Below are positions 23,917-32,316 of a stretch of DNA of 64,000 nucleotides, piece after piece (positions within the stretch are counted from its first letter, which is position 1; each line of letters opens with the position of its first letter). Position numbers and translations under genes: made by a program. Source of the stretch: Streptomyces sp. AC550_RSS872 (GTDB taxonomy: Bacteria > Actinomycetota > Actinomycetes > Streptomycetales > Streptomycetaceae). The notes beneath the pieces were generated by a model. The model was not told the DNA's origin, searched no databases, and saw only the letters and a program-made list of their open reading frames with translations. Where the stretch lies: contig NZ_JAGMUL010000058.1 of NCBI RefSeq assembly GCF_019049285.1, forward strand, positions 62,001-126,000, written 5' to 3'.

Positions 23917-25389
23917 TCACACCGTGGTTCTTGTCCACTGCTGGTTCGTGGCGCCGGTGCAGGTCCGCTGGATGATCGCCGCGCCGTCGGCTGTGCTCCC
24001 GCTACTGACGTCGAGGCACTTCCCGCTGTGTCGCGCCACCAGTTGCACGTGGTTGCCGACGTTGGTCAGGGACCACTGCTGGTTCGTGCCGCCGGTGCAG
24101 GGCCACTGGATGACGGCCGCACCGTCTGTCCTGCTCGCGCTCTTGACGTCGAGGCACTTTCCGGTGTTGCGGCTGACCAGGTTGTAGTAGCCGTTGCCCG
24201 TGTCACGGAAGAACCAGTGCTGGTTCGCGGCCAGGGCCGAGCTCGACCACTGGATGATGCCGGCGCCGTTGGCGGTGCTGCGGCTCCTGACATCCACGAC
24301 CTTGCCGCTGTTGCGGTTGGTGATCGTCTCGTAGGGGCCCACCGGCCCCGCGGTCCCGACGGCCGTCTGGACCACCGTCTTGATGGTGCCGTCACTGTTG
24401 TAGTGCAGGTAATCCAAGGCGATCGACCGGCGGTGGTTACCTCCGCCCTCCAGAGCCTTGTTCGCGTAGACCATGTACCACTTGTTGTTGAACTGAAGGA
24501 TGGACGAGTGGTTGGTGTTCACGTTGACGTAGTCGAGCGCGACGCCCCGGTACGTGAACGGACCGAGCGGGCTGGTCGCGGTCGCGTACTGGATCTGTCC
24601 CGGCCAGCCGGTCGAGAACGAGAAGTAGTAGAGCCCGTTGCGCTTGTGCATCCAGGGGGCTTCGGCGAAGCCCTGGCCGGGAGCGCCGTTGACCGTGACG
24701 TTCATGATGGGGCCGCTGGTCGACATCATGTCCGGGTTGAGCCGGACGACCTTGGGCTGGCGGCTGCTGCCGAAGTACAGGTACGCCTGTCCGTCGTCGT
24801 CGATGAACGCCATCGGGTCGATGGGCTCTGTCCCGGTGTTCGCGTCGCGCGAGGTGTCGATGAGGGGTGTTCCGCGTACGTCTTTGAACCCGGACGTGGG
24901 CGAGGTGCTGCGGGCGACACCGATCTTGTTGCGGTCCGTCGGCAGGTACAGGTAGTAGAAGCCGTTGCGCTGGGCGGCGGCAGGCGCCCAGGCCAGCTTG
25001 TCGGCCCAGCTGAAGCCTGTGAGGTCGAAGACCTGTCCGTGGTCGGTCCAGGTCACCCCGTCGGCGGAGGAGTACGAGCGCCAGTCCCTGGAGTCCCAGT
25101 ACGTACCGCTGTTGTCGGAGTCGTCGGTGGCGTAGATGTACATGCGCCCGTTGAAGACGTGCGCCGACGGGTCCGCCACGAACCGGTCCATGTCTATGGG
25201 GTTGTCGGCCTGCGCCGGGGAGCCGGCGAGGAGCAGACCGGTGATCATCATGACCGTGGCGGTCAGGGCACTGCCCGCGCGGCGGATCCGGCGCCGCAGC
25301 GGAATCCGCCCGGGCGGCGTCCCGTCCGCATGAGCAGGCAGTTTGCCGGTCGATCTTGATCCGTCCCGGTGGGCCGGTGAATTTTCCAT
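23917..25389 (-). CDS. Secreted GH43 glycosidase with ricin-type lectin domain
   Basis: 490 residues. The signal peptide (RRRIRRAGSALTATVMMITG to AGSPAQA) has an RR pair but no full twin-arginine motif. The catalytic five-bladed propeller (about 60-345) shows the three acidic sites of GH43: Asp in FVADPSAHVF, Asp in TEPIDPMAF and Glu in GFAEAPWMH. A C-terminal ricin/CBM13 trefoil follows with three QxW repeats (NQHW, NQQW, NQQW). GH43 enzymes act on arabinose- or xylose-containing plant polysaccharides; the exact substrate is not evident. The start ATG 25389 has AGGAG seven bases upstream. Confidence 0.88.
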   Translation of the reverse strand: MENSPAHRDGSRSTGKLPAHADGTPPGRIPLRRRIRRAGSALTATVMMITGLLLAGSPAQADNPIDMDRFVADPSAHVFNGRMYIYATDDSDNSGTYWDSRDWRSYSSADGVTWTDHGQVFDLTGFSWADKLAWAPAAAQRNGFYYLYLPTDRNKIGVARSTSPTSGFKDVRGTPLIDTSRDANTGTEPIDPMAFIDDDGQAYLYFGSSRQPKVVRLNPDMMSTSGPIMNVTVNGAPGQGFAEAPWMHKRNGLYYFSFSTGWPGQIQYATATSPLGPFTYRGVALDYVNVNTNHSSILQFNNKWYMVYANKALEGGGNHRRSIALDYLHYNSDGTIKTVVQTAVGTAGPVGPYETITNRNSGKVVDVRSRSTANGAGIIQWSSSALAANQHWFFRDTGNGYYNLVSRNTGKCLDVKSASRTDGAAVIQWPCTGGTNQQWSLTNVGNHVQLVARHSGKCLDVSSGSTADGAAIIQRTCTGATNQQWTRTTV

Positions 25390-26117
25390 CCTCGTACTCC
25401 TGCTGTGGGGGGGCTCGTTCTCCGCTGTAGGGGACTCGTTGTGGCCCGCCGAGCCCAGGGGCAGCCCAGGGCGGAGGCGGCGGGTGGGAGTGGGGAGCGT
25501 CAGCCGAAGGCGGGACCGGATGACGTTCCAGATGAGAGATGGTGCGGTCGGGTCACAGACGACGTGTTCGCCCGGTGGGTCGCCCGCTGGGGCAGCTCTG
25601 CGTCCGGCTCCTCGAGGGCGTGGACGAGGAGCCTGAGCCTTTCCGTGGCCGCGGCGTCGAGCGGTTGACACGCGACGGTCAGGCGAACCGCGTGGCCCGA
25701 GCCACCCCGCCGGACTCGACCTCCGAGCAGCGGCCATCTGGATCCGCAGCCTCCCAGCAGCCCGCTCGGGTGGCGAGGGTCTGGGATGTGAAGAGCGGGC
25801 CGACGGCGACACACACCGTCGACCGGCCGGAGGGAACCACAGGTATGTGGGTCTCCTGCCGGAGGCTTCGCCAGAGCGTGGAACGGTGGACCAGTGACGG
25901 GTGCGAACACGTGCTGTCCCCTTCGACGGCCGTAGTCCGACATTTCGAACAGCGTGCGGAATTGCGAACTACGAATGGCGATCGAAAGATAAGTTGCAGC
26001 CAGGAGCACGTCAATGGAACTGGCCAGTTCAGTCCGATTCGCTCTGGGCCTGTGCACGCAATTGGCCGGCGGCGTGCCGGCCACCGCGAGCGCCTACAAG
26101 TCGGCCAACTGGGCGCT
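25390..26117. other. Gene-free stretch upstream of GH43 gene
   Basis: No supported gene. It includes the GH43 promoter and a run of AT-richer sequence (TTTCGAACAGCGTGCGGAAT near 25944 and GATCGAAAGATAAG near 25981) that might hold an operator. Long frames on both strands look like chance openings. Confidence 0.4.
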
Positions 26118-26208
26118 CTGACTGAGGACATGGGCGAGAAGTACACCGTGCTGGCGACCCGCCGCCACGACGGTTTCGCCCTCTGCGGGCCACATGAGCC
26201 ATCGAAGG
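26118..26208 (+). pseudogene. Fragment of an alpha-L-fucosidase-like (GH29) gene
   Basis: The plus-strand frame reads LTEDMGEKYTVLATRRHDGF, matching the strongly conserved GH29 block with KYxVLTTKHHDGF. Only some 30 codons keep this character, with no upstream catalytic domain or start. It lies close to an intact GH29 gene on the opposite strand, so it is probably a relic of another copy or of a rearrangement. Confidence 0.45.
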
Positions 26209-26368
26209 TTCGTGCGGCCAGAGCTCTCAGCCTGCCGTTCCCCGAAGGACGTCGAGCACCCACCCGTCGCCGCGTCTCGACGGAGAGGACCAAGTCAGCT
26301 TGCGAGAGCGGCTACTGAGGAGAAGGGATTGTCGCCCTCCTCTACCTCATTACCAGGCAATGCCTGGT

Positions 26369-26867
26369 TCAGGTGCCGGTCGCTCGGGCCGAGCGGAGTT
26401 GGGTGCGCAGGGCAGGCACCGGGCGCAGTCTTCGGATCCGGTCAGACCCTTTGTGGTGGCCGTCGAGCAGGAAGTGCGTCAGACCCCAGTGTCGGTGGTG
26501 GTCCGCCGGCAGGCCGGAGCGGGTTCGCAGACGTCCAACGTGGAGACCGCCACAGCTGTCGGGACCGATCCTCGGCCCATCACGTGGCCACCTGTTCCTC
26601 GCCGAAGTAGTCGCCTTCCCCACCGGGGACGACCAGACGGGGCTCCACGTGGAGCGGCACCGGAAGGTACTCACCCTCCGGCAACAACGCACCGAAGGCA
26701 TCGATCACACCGGTGTCGTCCGGATCAGCCAACGCTTCGGTGAGCCACTCCTGCACGCTCTCCAGCGACAACCTCTGCCGGGCGGAATCCAACCGGCGGA
26801 ACAGGAACGGGCACGTTCCGCACCAGAAGCCGAGCTCGAAGGCAGGCTCCCCGTCGACCACGAGCAA
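26369..26867 (-). pseudogene. Frameshifted conserved hypothetical gene
   Basis: The first part reads LVVDGEPAFELGFWCGTCPF from TTG 26867 to a stop at 26580. The C-terminal part, in another frame, contains HWGLTHFLLDGHHKGSDRI, a block I associate with a streptomycete protein of unknown function. The middle of the protein is missing, so the gene is broken by a deletion and frame change. Assignment of the two parts to one family is from memory of the motifs. Confidence 0.5.
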
Positions 26868-26913
26868 CCTGCGCCCCGGCCCACCCCCGGCCCCCCGCTG
26901 TTCCGCCTGCTCG

Positions 26914-26950
26914 GTCAGGTGAGGTCAGGTCAGGTCAGGTCAGGTCAGGA
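26914..26950. repeat. GGTCA pentanucleotide tandem repeat
   Basis: Five perfect GGTCA units (26923-26947) plus an imperfect one upstream. The TGA stop of the GH29 gene (26947-26945) lies inside the repeat. Slippage here would change the 3' end of the gene and the spacing to whatever follows, but not the catalytic part. Confidence 0.85.
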
Positions 26951-28891
26951 GGGGATGATCTGCCACTGCTGCCGCGCCAGTGACGCGTACGGCTGCTGCT
27001 CGATGTTGGCTCCGTCGGCGGTGCTGCCCTCGTCGACGGCGAGGCAGAGTCCGCTGTAGCGGTTGACGAGGAAGAAGTAGTCGTCACCGGTGGGCGTGAC
27101 GGCCCAGTGCTGCTGAGGGGCGCCGGCGTCCGACCAGATGCCGGCGTTGCCGCCGTCGGCGCGGGAGAGACCCGCGACCTCCAGCAGCTTGCCACTGCCC
27201 ACTCCCTTGATCTTGTAGTAGCCGTCACCGGCCTTGGTGAAGGTCCACTTCTGGTTCGCCTTGTTGAGCCACGGCCACTGAAGGACGTTGGCGCCGTTGG
27301 CGGTGGCCCCGCCCTTCACGTCGGCGGCCTTGCCGCTGTGCCGGGCGACCAGCCGGTAGACGGTGCCGTCGCCGGGCAGCGTGGTGGACACCAGGGCCGG
27401 CCTGACCGACCGGCCCCCGATCCTCACGTTGCCGATGTTGGCGTAGCCACCGGTGGCGGAGTTGACCTGGATCCGTACGAAGCCCACGTTCCGGGCGGGC
27501 CACTCCACCACCTTGTACTTGCCGTTGCCGGCCCAGGTGCCGGTGGCGACCTGGGTGAAGGCGACCCCGTCGGTGCTGGTGAGGATGGTGTACGAGGTGA
27601 TGTCGCCGTCGGTGGAGTTGCTGCGGCTCCACTGCTTGGGCAGGTATTCCAGGGTGGAGACGTTGCTCCACACCCCGCCCAGGTCGATGGTGATCGACTG
27701 CGGCAACGACAGGCCCCAGGTCGACCAGCAGGTTTCGTAGCGGACGTCGCTGAGTCCGTCGATCGCGTTGAGCGGGCCCTCGCCGGCGTGGAAGGCGGTG
27801 GCGTACGCGTTGACCGGTGTGACGGGGTGCTCGGCGCGCATTGGCTGGGTGGGCAGCGGCGGCCGGGAGGTGTTGGGGCTCCATGCCGCGCCGACCTCGG
27901 CCAGCCGGTTGACGACGTTGGTGTCCAGCAGGCCGTTGCGGTTGGGCGGGCAGTTGAGGATGAACGAGGTGTACTTCGGTTCCAGGTCGGCCAGGTGCGA
28001 GAGGATCGCGTCCTTGCTCATGAGGCCCTCGGTCGGGGTGGAGGGGTGCCAGAACCAGCCGTTGCTGATGGTCTGTCCTTGCATTCCGGCGTAGGTGTTG
28101 CCCGCGGGCGCCGTGACGCCCAACGGCTCCTCGAAGAAGATCGCGTCGCTGAGGAAGGGCTCGGACAGTCCGCCGATGTCGATCATGACGCAGTCGGGCT
28201 GAAGCTGCTTCACCAGTGAACGGATCCTCTGGTAGGAGACGGCCTGCTGTCCCATCTGCCACGCGTAACCGTCAGTCATGAACATGTTGATGGTGCCGTA
28301 GTTGGTCAGCAGCTCGGTGATCTGACCGAGGATGAAGGTCATGTCGGCGGGCTGGATGGCATCGGTGATCTCGAGACCCGACACCTTGTGCCGGGTCTCC
28401 CATGCCTCGACGCCGAAGGTACGGTCCCAGATCGAGTAGTAGAACCCGACCTTCAGCCCCTTCGCGCGGAAGGCGTCGCAGTACGCCTTCACCACGTCCT
28501 GCTTGTAGGAGCTGTTCGCGACGTTCTGGGTGCCATAGGCGCTCGGCCACAGGGCAAAGCCGTCGTGGTGCTTCGTGGTCAGGATGCCGTAACTCATCTT
28601 CGCGGCAGCCGCCGCGTCGGCCCACTGCCCACAGTTGACGCTCGGGGGAGCGAAGAGAGTGGGGCTCTGATTCGGTGCCGCCCACTCCTGGTTGGTGAAG
28701 GTGCCCAGGCTGAAGTGGTTGAACATGCCGAACCGCATGTCGACCATCCTGCTCAGGTTGGTGTGGGTGTCCGCGGCGGACGCCTGCGACAGAAGGCCGG
28801 AGAAGCCGGGGACGATCGGCAGGGCGGTCGCGGCGGTCGCCGCACCCGCCGCGCCGAGAAACGTACGGCGAGTCATTCTTCGCGAGGACAT
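26945..28891 (-). CDS. Secreted GH29 alpha-L-fucosidase with lectin domains
   Basis: 648 residues. A twin-arginine signal (RRMTRRTFLGAAG) directs export of the folded protein. The GH29 catalytic barrel occupies about 45-340, with MSYGILTTKHHDGFALWP, KVGFYYSIWDRTFG and the nucleophile region LQPDCVMIDIGG. A discoidin-like (F5/8 type C) domain (about 375-495) and a ricin-type trefoil (about 505-648) follow; both bind carbohydrate. It would remove terminal fucose from external glycans. The start ATG 28891 has AGGAG six bases upstream. A palindrome ACATCGGATGT lies about 110 bases upstream. Confidence 0.9.
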   Translation of the reverse strand: MSSRRMTRRTFLGAAGAATAATALPIVPGFSGLLSQASAADTHTNLSRMVDMRFGMFNHFSLGTFTNQEWAAPNQSPTLFAPPSVNCGQWADAAAAAKMSYGILTTKHHDGFALWPSAYGTQNVANSSYKQDVVKAYCDAFRAKGLKVGFYYSIWDRTFGVEAWETRHKVSGLEITDAIQPADMTFILGQITELLTNYGTINMFMTDGYAWQMGQQAVSYQRIRSLVKQLQPDCVMIDIGGLSEPFLSDAIFFEEPLGVTAPAGNTYAGMQGQTISNGWFWHPSTPTEGLMSKDAILSHLADLEPKYTSFILNCPPNRNGLLDTNVVNRLAEVGAAWSPNTSRPPLPTQPMRAEHPVTPVNAYATAFHAGEGPLNAIDGLSDVRYETCWSTWGLSLPQSITIDLGGVWSNVSTLEYLPKQWSRSNSTDGDITSYTILTSTDGVAFTQVATGTWAGNGKYKVVEWPARNVGFVRIQVNSATGGYANIGNVRIGGRSVRPALVSTTLPGDGTVYRLVARHSGKAADVKGGATANGANVLQWPWLNKANQKWTFTKAGDGYYKIKGVGSGKLLEVAGLSRADGGNAGIWSDAGAPQQHWAVTPTGDDYFFLVNRYSGLCLAVDEGSTADGANIEQQPYASLARQQWQIIPS

Positions 28892-29418
28892 GGCTCACTC
28901 CTGGACTGGTTGCAGGGGACGACGTCTGGACTTGCCGCACCGACTCAGCCTCGGGCTGCGAGGCGCAGCGAGGCCGAAACGGGGGGACGTTCGGCTCTAT
29001 AACATCGGATGTATTAAGTGACACCAACCCACGACGCGTCTAGAGGTATGCCAGAAGAACCTGTTCAAAGCTGAGACTTACACTCGAGTTCAGGCCACGC
29101 CGTCGAAGCACCGACTGGGATCAGACCCAGATAGATCGGATGACTACCCTGAGGCGACACGGGCCCTCGTCCGGCGGCCCTGGACGGGGGTACCCCCGCT
29201 CAAGCGCCGCCGAGAACTCAGGGAGCGGTGCCATGCCTCGCGACCCGGGCGGGCACAGCGAAAAGCTCGCCGACGAAGAGCAGGCCGTCGGGCCCCGCGT
29301 CGGCCTGGGCGACGGTGGCGATACGGCGTTCAGCAGCGGACTCCTTGCCCGCACCCTTCATCCGGCACGGGTCGCGGCTGACCAGATCGTCGGCATCGGG
29401 GCGCCCGAGGGCCTGACG
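28892..29418. other. Promoter region of GH29 gene and empty sequence
   Basis: The half next to the GH29 gene holds its Shine-Dalgarno and an AT-richer region with the ACATCGGATGT palindrome. From about 29040 to 29418 there is no supported gene. A plus-strand frame at 29140-29430 has no ribosome binding site or recognised motif. Confidence 0.45.
29002..29012. promoter_or_regulatory. Palindrome ACATCGGATGT, candidate sugar operator
   Basis: ACATC-G-GATGT is perfectly symmetric around one base and lies in an AT-rich stretch (TCTATAACATCGGATGTATT) upstream of the fucosidase gene. Symmetric sites of this size are typical for GntR- or LacI-type repressors of carbohydrate genes. No regulator gene is adjacent. 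Confidence 0.45.
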
Positions 29419-30288
29419 CTACTGTGTTGAGGGCGGCCGGGTGGTGGTGGCGGCCTCGCCCACGCGGGCCTCGAAGCACTCCCGTTCGCCGTCGGCCGAC
29501 GCGGGCCGGAAGCAGGCCCGGACGGTGCTGCCGGGACGGACTTCGGTCATCTCGGTATAGATGAAGGTTGCCGCATCGTCCTTGTTCCTGATGCGCACGC
29601 CGTGGGTCGGGCCGCCTGCCGTGACGTCCAGCCGGTCGCCGATCTCGGTCCCCCAGGTCCGGGCCCAGCTCGCACCGCACTTCTTGCTGTGGCGCAGCTC
29701 GACGTGGGCGCCGGTGGCCGTGCGGTGCGAGGCGAGGGTGTCGGGGCCGATGCCGCAGATCAGGCGCATCGGGTCCCGGCCCTCGCAGGCGGCTCCGTGG
29801 CACTGGGGAGCGAGGGAGAACGGGACGGAGGCCGGTAGCGGTTCGTCCTCCTGAGCCTCCGAGTCCGGCAGCAGGAGGAACAGCAGGGCCGCGGCACCAC
29901 CGACGATCACTGTGTACACCGACGCCAGCACCACCAGGAGCCTGCTCCCGCCAAGTCGCCGCCGCCCGGTTCCGGCGGGCGGTGGCGGCTCCTGAGGATA
30001 TGGCCGCGGCGACTCGGCCGTGGGAGGGGCGGGTGCGGGGGCCACCGCGCGTCCGCTCCAGTGCGACTCGGCGATCTCCCACAGGGCCAGCAGCCGCCCG
30101 TCCGGTTCGTTCGCGAGCCGGCACAGCTCCCGTACGGCCTGGCGAGGAGGCAGGCTCTTGCCGTTGAGGTAACGCTCCCACGAGGACTTGCTGTACGGCG
30201 TTCGCTCCGCCAGCGCCGCCAGGCTCAGCCCCGCACCGGCCCGCAGCTCCCGCAGCGCCGCGGCCAGCCGGGTGTGTTCCGTGGTCAC
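29419..30288 (-). CDS. Membrane-anchored XRE regulator with DUF2690-like domain
   Basis: 289 residues. An N-terminal helix-turn-helix (ALRELRAGAGLSLAALAERT, then YSKSSWERYLNGKSLPPRQA) is followed by a Pro-rich linker, one membrane segment (LLVVLASVYTVIVGGAAALL) and an extracytoplasmic domain. That domain has paired Cys residues (CHGAACEG, then CGIGPDTLAS and KKCGASW), as in DUF2690. The GTG start overlaps the upstream regulator stop (GTGA). The layout is of a one-component transmembrane regulator, with DNA-binding inside and a sensor outside. Function is inferred from architecture only. Confidence 0.8.
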   Translation of the reverse strand: MTTEHTRLAAALRELRAGAGLSLAALAERTPYSKSSWERYLNGKSLPPRQAVRELCRLANEPDGRLLALWEIAESHWSGRAVAPAPAPPTAESPRPYPQEPPPPAGTGRRRLGGSRLLVVLASVYTVIVGGAAALLFLLLPDSEAQEDEPLPASVPFSLAPQCHGAACEGRDPMRLICGIGPDTLASHRTATGAHVELRHSKKCGASWARTWGTEIGDRLDVTAGGPTHGVRIRNKDDAATFIYTEMTEVRPGSTVRACFRPASADGERECFEARVGEAATTTRPPSTQ

Positions 30289-31082
30289 CGGGGCGCCGCC
30301 TCCCGTAGGGCCTGCCAGGTGGGCGGGTCGATGACTCCGTTCACGATCAGCCCGTTCTGCTTCTGCATGCGCTCGACCGCTCGCCGCGTCTTCGGGCCGA
30401 AGACGCCGTCGATCTCCCCTGGTGCGGTGCCCGCCCGGTGCAGCAGGCACTGTGCCTCGGCCACTTCGAGCCCCACGTGGGTGTTGGACAGGAGGATGTC
30501 CGTGGTCCGGCTCAGGCCCGCGTACCAGCGGCCGTCACGCTGCTCCAGCCGGCAGGTGTAGATGACCGGCACCATGGACTCCGACACGGTGGCCAGGGCC
30601 GTGGCGACAGCGTCGCCGCGGTCGTGCGCGAGCTGGGCACGGGCCTCGGTGAGCCGCACGGCCAGCAGGAGCGCCGCGGAGACGGACAGCGCCGTGACCA
30701 CGGCTCCCGCCGTGACCGCGACGCGCAGGTGGCGCCCGTACGGCTGCTTCTCCGTGGGGGTGTGTTCCGGTGTAGCGGAGAAGTCCTCGGGGGTGTCGGT
30801 GGTGACCGCCCTTCCCTCCGCCCAGCGTTGGGCGGCGATCTCGTGCATCACCAGCAGCCGGGCCGGATCGTCACCGCCGACGCGGGCCATCGCCTCGACG
30901 GCCTCCCGGGGCGGCAGAGACCTGCCATTCAGATATCGCTGCCACGACTTCGCGCTGTACCCGGTCTTCGCGGCCAGTCGCCGCGTGCTCAGCTCGCTGT
31001 GGTCCTTCAGCCTGCGCAGTCGCACGATCAGCTGGTGGACGTGTGGATGCAGTTCTGCGGGCAGTTCCTTCCAGCGCGACAC
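30285..31082 (-). CDS. Membrane-anchored XRE regulator with peptidoglycan-binding domain
   Basis: 265 residues. The N-terminal XRE domain (STRRLAAKTGYSAKSWQRYL, NGRSLPPREAV) is paralogous to that of the downstream gene. A membrane segment (VAVTAGAVVTALSVSAALLL) follows. The external part ends in a PG_binding_1 domain (GLEVAEAQCLLHRAGTAPGE, DGVFGPKTRRAVERMQKQNG). The GTG start at 31082 has GGGGGGA just upstream; a longer ATG frame from 31139 is less likely. It could report peptidoglycan state to the genome. A secreted protein with similar domains is divergently encoded 273 bases away. Confidence 0.8.
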   Translation of the reverse strand: MSRWKELPAELHPHVHQLIVRLRRLKDHSELSTRRLAAKTGYSAKSWQRYLNGRSLPPREAVEAMARVGGDDPARLLVMHEIAAQRWAEGRAVTTDTPEDFSATPEHTPTEKQPYGRHLRVAVTAGAVVTALSVSAALLLAVRLTEARAQLAHDRGDAVATALATVSESMVPVIYTCRLEQRDGRWYAGLSRTTDILLSNTHVGLEVAEAQCLLHRAGTAPGEIDGVFGPKTRRAVERMQKQNGLIVNGVIDPPTWQALREAAPR

Positions 31083-31355
31083 GCGTCCCCCCACTCGCGT
31101 TCGGGACCGCAGGCCCGGCCCCCCGTGTCCCGGCCTCATTCTGCACCAGCTGTCAATCAGTCATCCCCCTCTCACCGCAGTCCCGCCGCAGGGACTCGGC
31201 GGGCGGCGTCTGCGCAGGTCATCGAACGGGACGTCCCGGGACGAGGTCACTTCCGTGTCACCTGTGGCCGAACATCTCGCCGAACCCGCAGTCTCGTTGC
31301 GGAGCCGGCCGCTGCGGTCGGGTTCTTCAAGCGCACCGCAATTGAGGGGAACAGC

Positions 31356-31823
31356 ATGCGAGCTCTCACGAAGGCACTCGTCAGTGTCACCACCGCGGTC
31401 GGGATCGCCGCCGGCGGCCTGGCCACGGCGGGCACCGCCATGGCGGCTACGCCGACCGCCCCGAGGTCTGCGGTTGCAGCCTCGCCCGCAGCGGTGGCCG
31501 CGTACAACAACCTGGGACTCACCAAGTACCAGGCTTACGGCGTTCAGTGCTTCCTGGACGACTCACCCTTCGTCGACCTCGAAGTGGACGGGTATCTCGG
31601 CAAGGAAAGCTGGAAGGCGATGCAGAACTTCCTCAATAACAATTGGGACCAGAGCCTCGTTGTTGATGGAATCGTCGGACCGGCGACGATCAGAGGGCTT
31701 CAGTACTTCCTCAAGAACGGCGGCTGGGGGTATACCGGCGACCTCGACGGCATCGCCGGCTCCGGCACCCGAGCGGCGTTCGCCAGGTTCGGTCAAGCGA
31801 CCTTGGAGCAGTTCTGCGAGTAG
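31356..31823 (+). CDS. Secreted peptidoglycan-binding domain protein
   Basis: 155 residues. A Sec signal (MRALTKALVSVTTAVGIAAG to TAMAA) is followed by one or two PG_binding_1-like repeats (VDLEVDGYLGKESWKAMQNF and DGIVGPATIRGLQYFL, then DGIAGSGTRAAFARF). There is no catalytic domain, so it probably binds the wall. The ATG has GAGGGGA six bases upstream. It is divergent from the XRE regulator carrying the same type of domain, which suggests a shared wall-related role. Confidence 0.82.
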   Translation: MRALTKALVSVTTAVGIAAGGLATAGTAMAATPTAPRSAVAASPAAVAAYNNLGLTKYQAYGVQCFLDDSPFVDLEVDGYLGKESWKAMQNFLNNNWDQSLVVDGIVGPATIRGLQYFLKNGGWGYTGDLDGIAGSGTRAAFARFGQATLEQFCE

Positions 31824-31874
31824 GCATTCGCAACCCGGCCACTGATCAGGTGACGGTCCGCGAAGCGCAACGAG

Positions 31875-31936
31875 CGAGGCCCCCGAGCTGTTGATCGAGA
31901 TGTCTGACGTCTCAATCACGCGGCTCGGGGGCCTCG
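31875..31936 (+). terminator. Long inverted repeat after the peptidoglycan-binding gene
   Basis: CGAGGCCCCCGAGC (31875-31888) and GCTCGGGGGCCTCG (31923-31936) are exact complements. The 34-base loop itself holds a nested imperfect hairpin (TTGATCGAGA/TCTCAATCA). It lies 52 bases past the stop codon. It could be a terminator or the end of a lost mobile element. Confidence 0.65.
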
Positions 31937-32083
31937 TTGGTCATCCATCTCGGTCCAGCCGAAGGCGACCCGGAGCGTCCCCTACCAACAGCGGGGAATC
32001 ACGGTAAACGCAGCCGAGCCCGGCGGGTCCGCAGACCGGCCGTTCGCCCACGTCAGCGCGCCAACACCCCGTAAATGGACGCA

Positions 32084-32105
32084 GCTTCCCAAGCTGAGAG
32101 CGCGA
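32084..32105 (+). repeat. tRNA-Gly(CCC) 3' fragment, truncated copy E
   Basis: GCTTCCCAAGCTGAGAGCGC is present but the T-arm and acceptor strand are lost. A decayed arm (CACGGTAAACGCAG, 81 bases upstream) precedes it. The neighbouring secreted propeller gene begins 211 bases later. Confidence 0.7.
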
Positions 32106-32316
32106 AGAGGTCGCCGTGCGGGCGTCGTGCAACCTGCCCCGGAATGTCCGAGCGCCTCACGGAACAGTGACGGCCGTCGTCGCCCGGAGAACTGCTTACG
32201 AGAGTCTGACGCGCCCCCCGTTCCCCACCCGCCTCACCGCCGCCACCGGCCACGCTTCTCCCGTCCTCGAAGACCACGCGGACACACGAACGCCACGAGG
32301 AGAGAAGGAGCGGGAC

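Noticed and set aside
26914..26950. CRISPR array from the regular GGTCA repeat
   Set aside because: Units are five bases with no spacers and no cas genes nearby; it is a simple tandem repeat.
29140..29430. Plus-strand frame of 96 codons as a gene
   Set aside because: No ribosome binding site, no recognised motif, and similar frames open on the other strand over the same bases.
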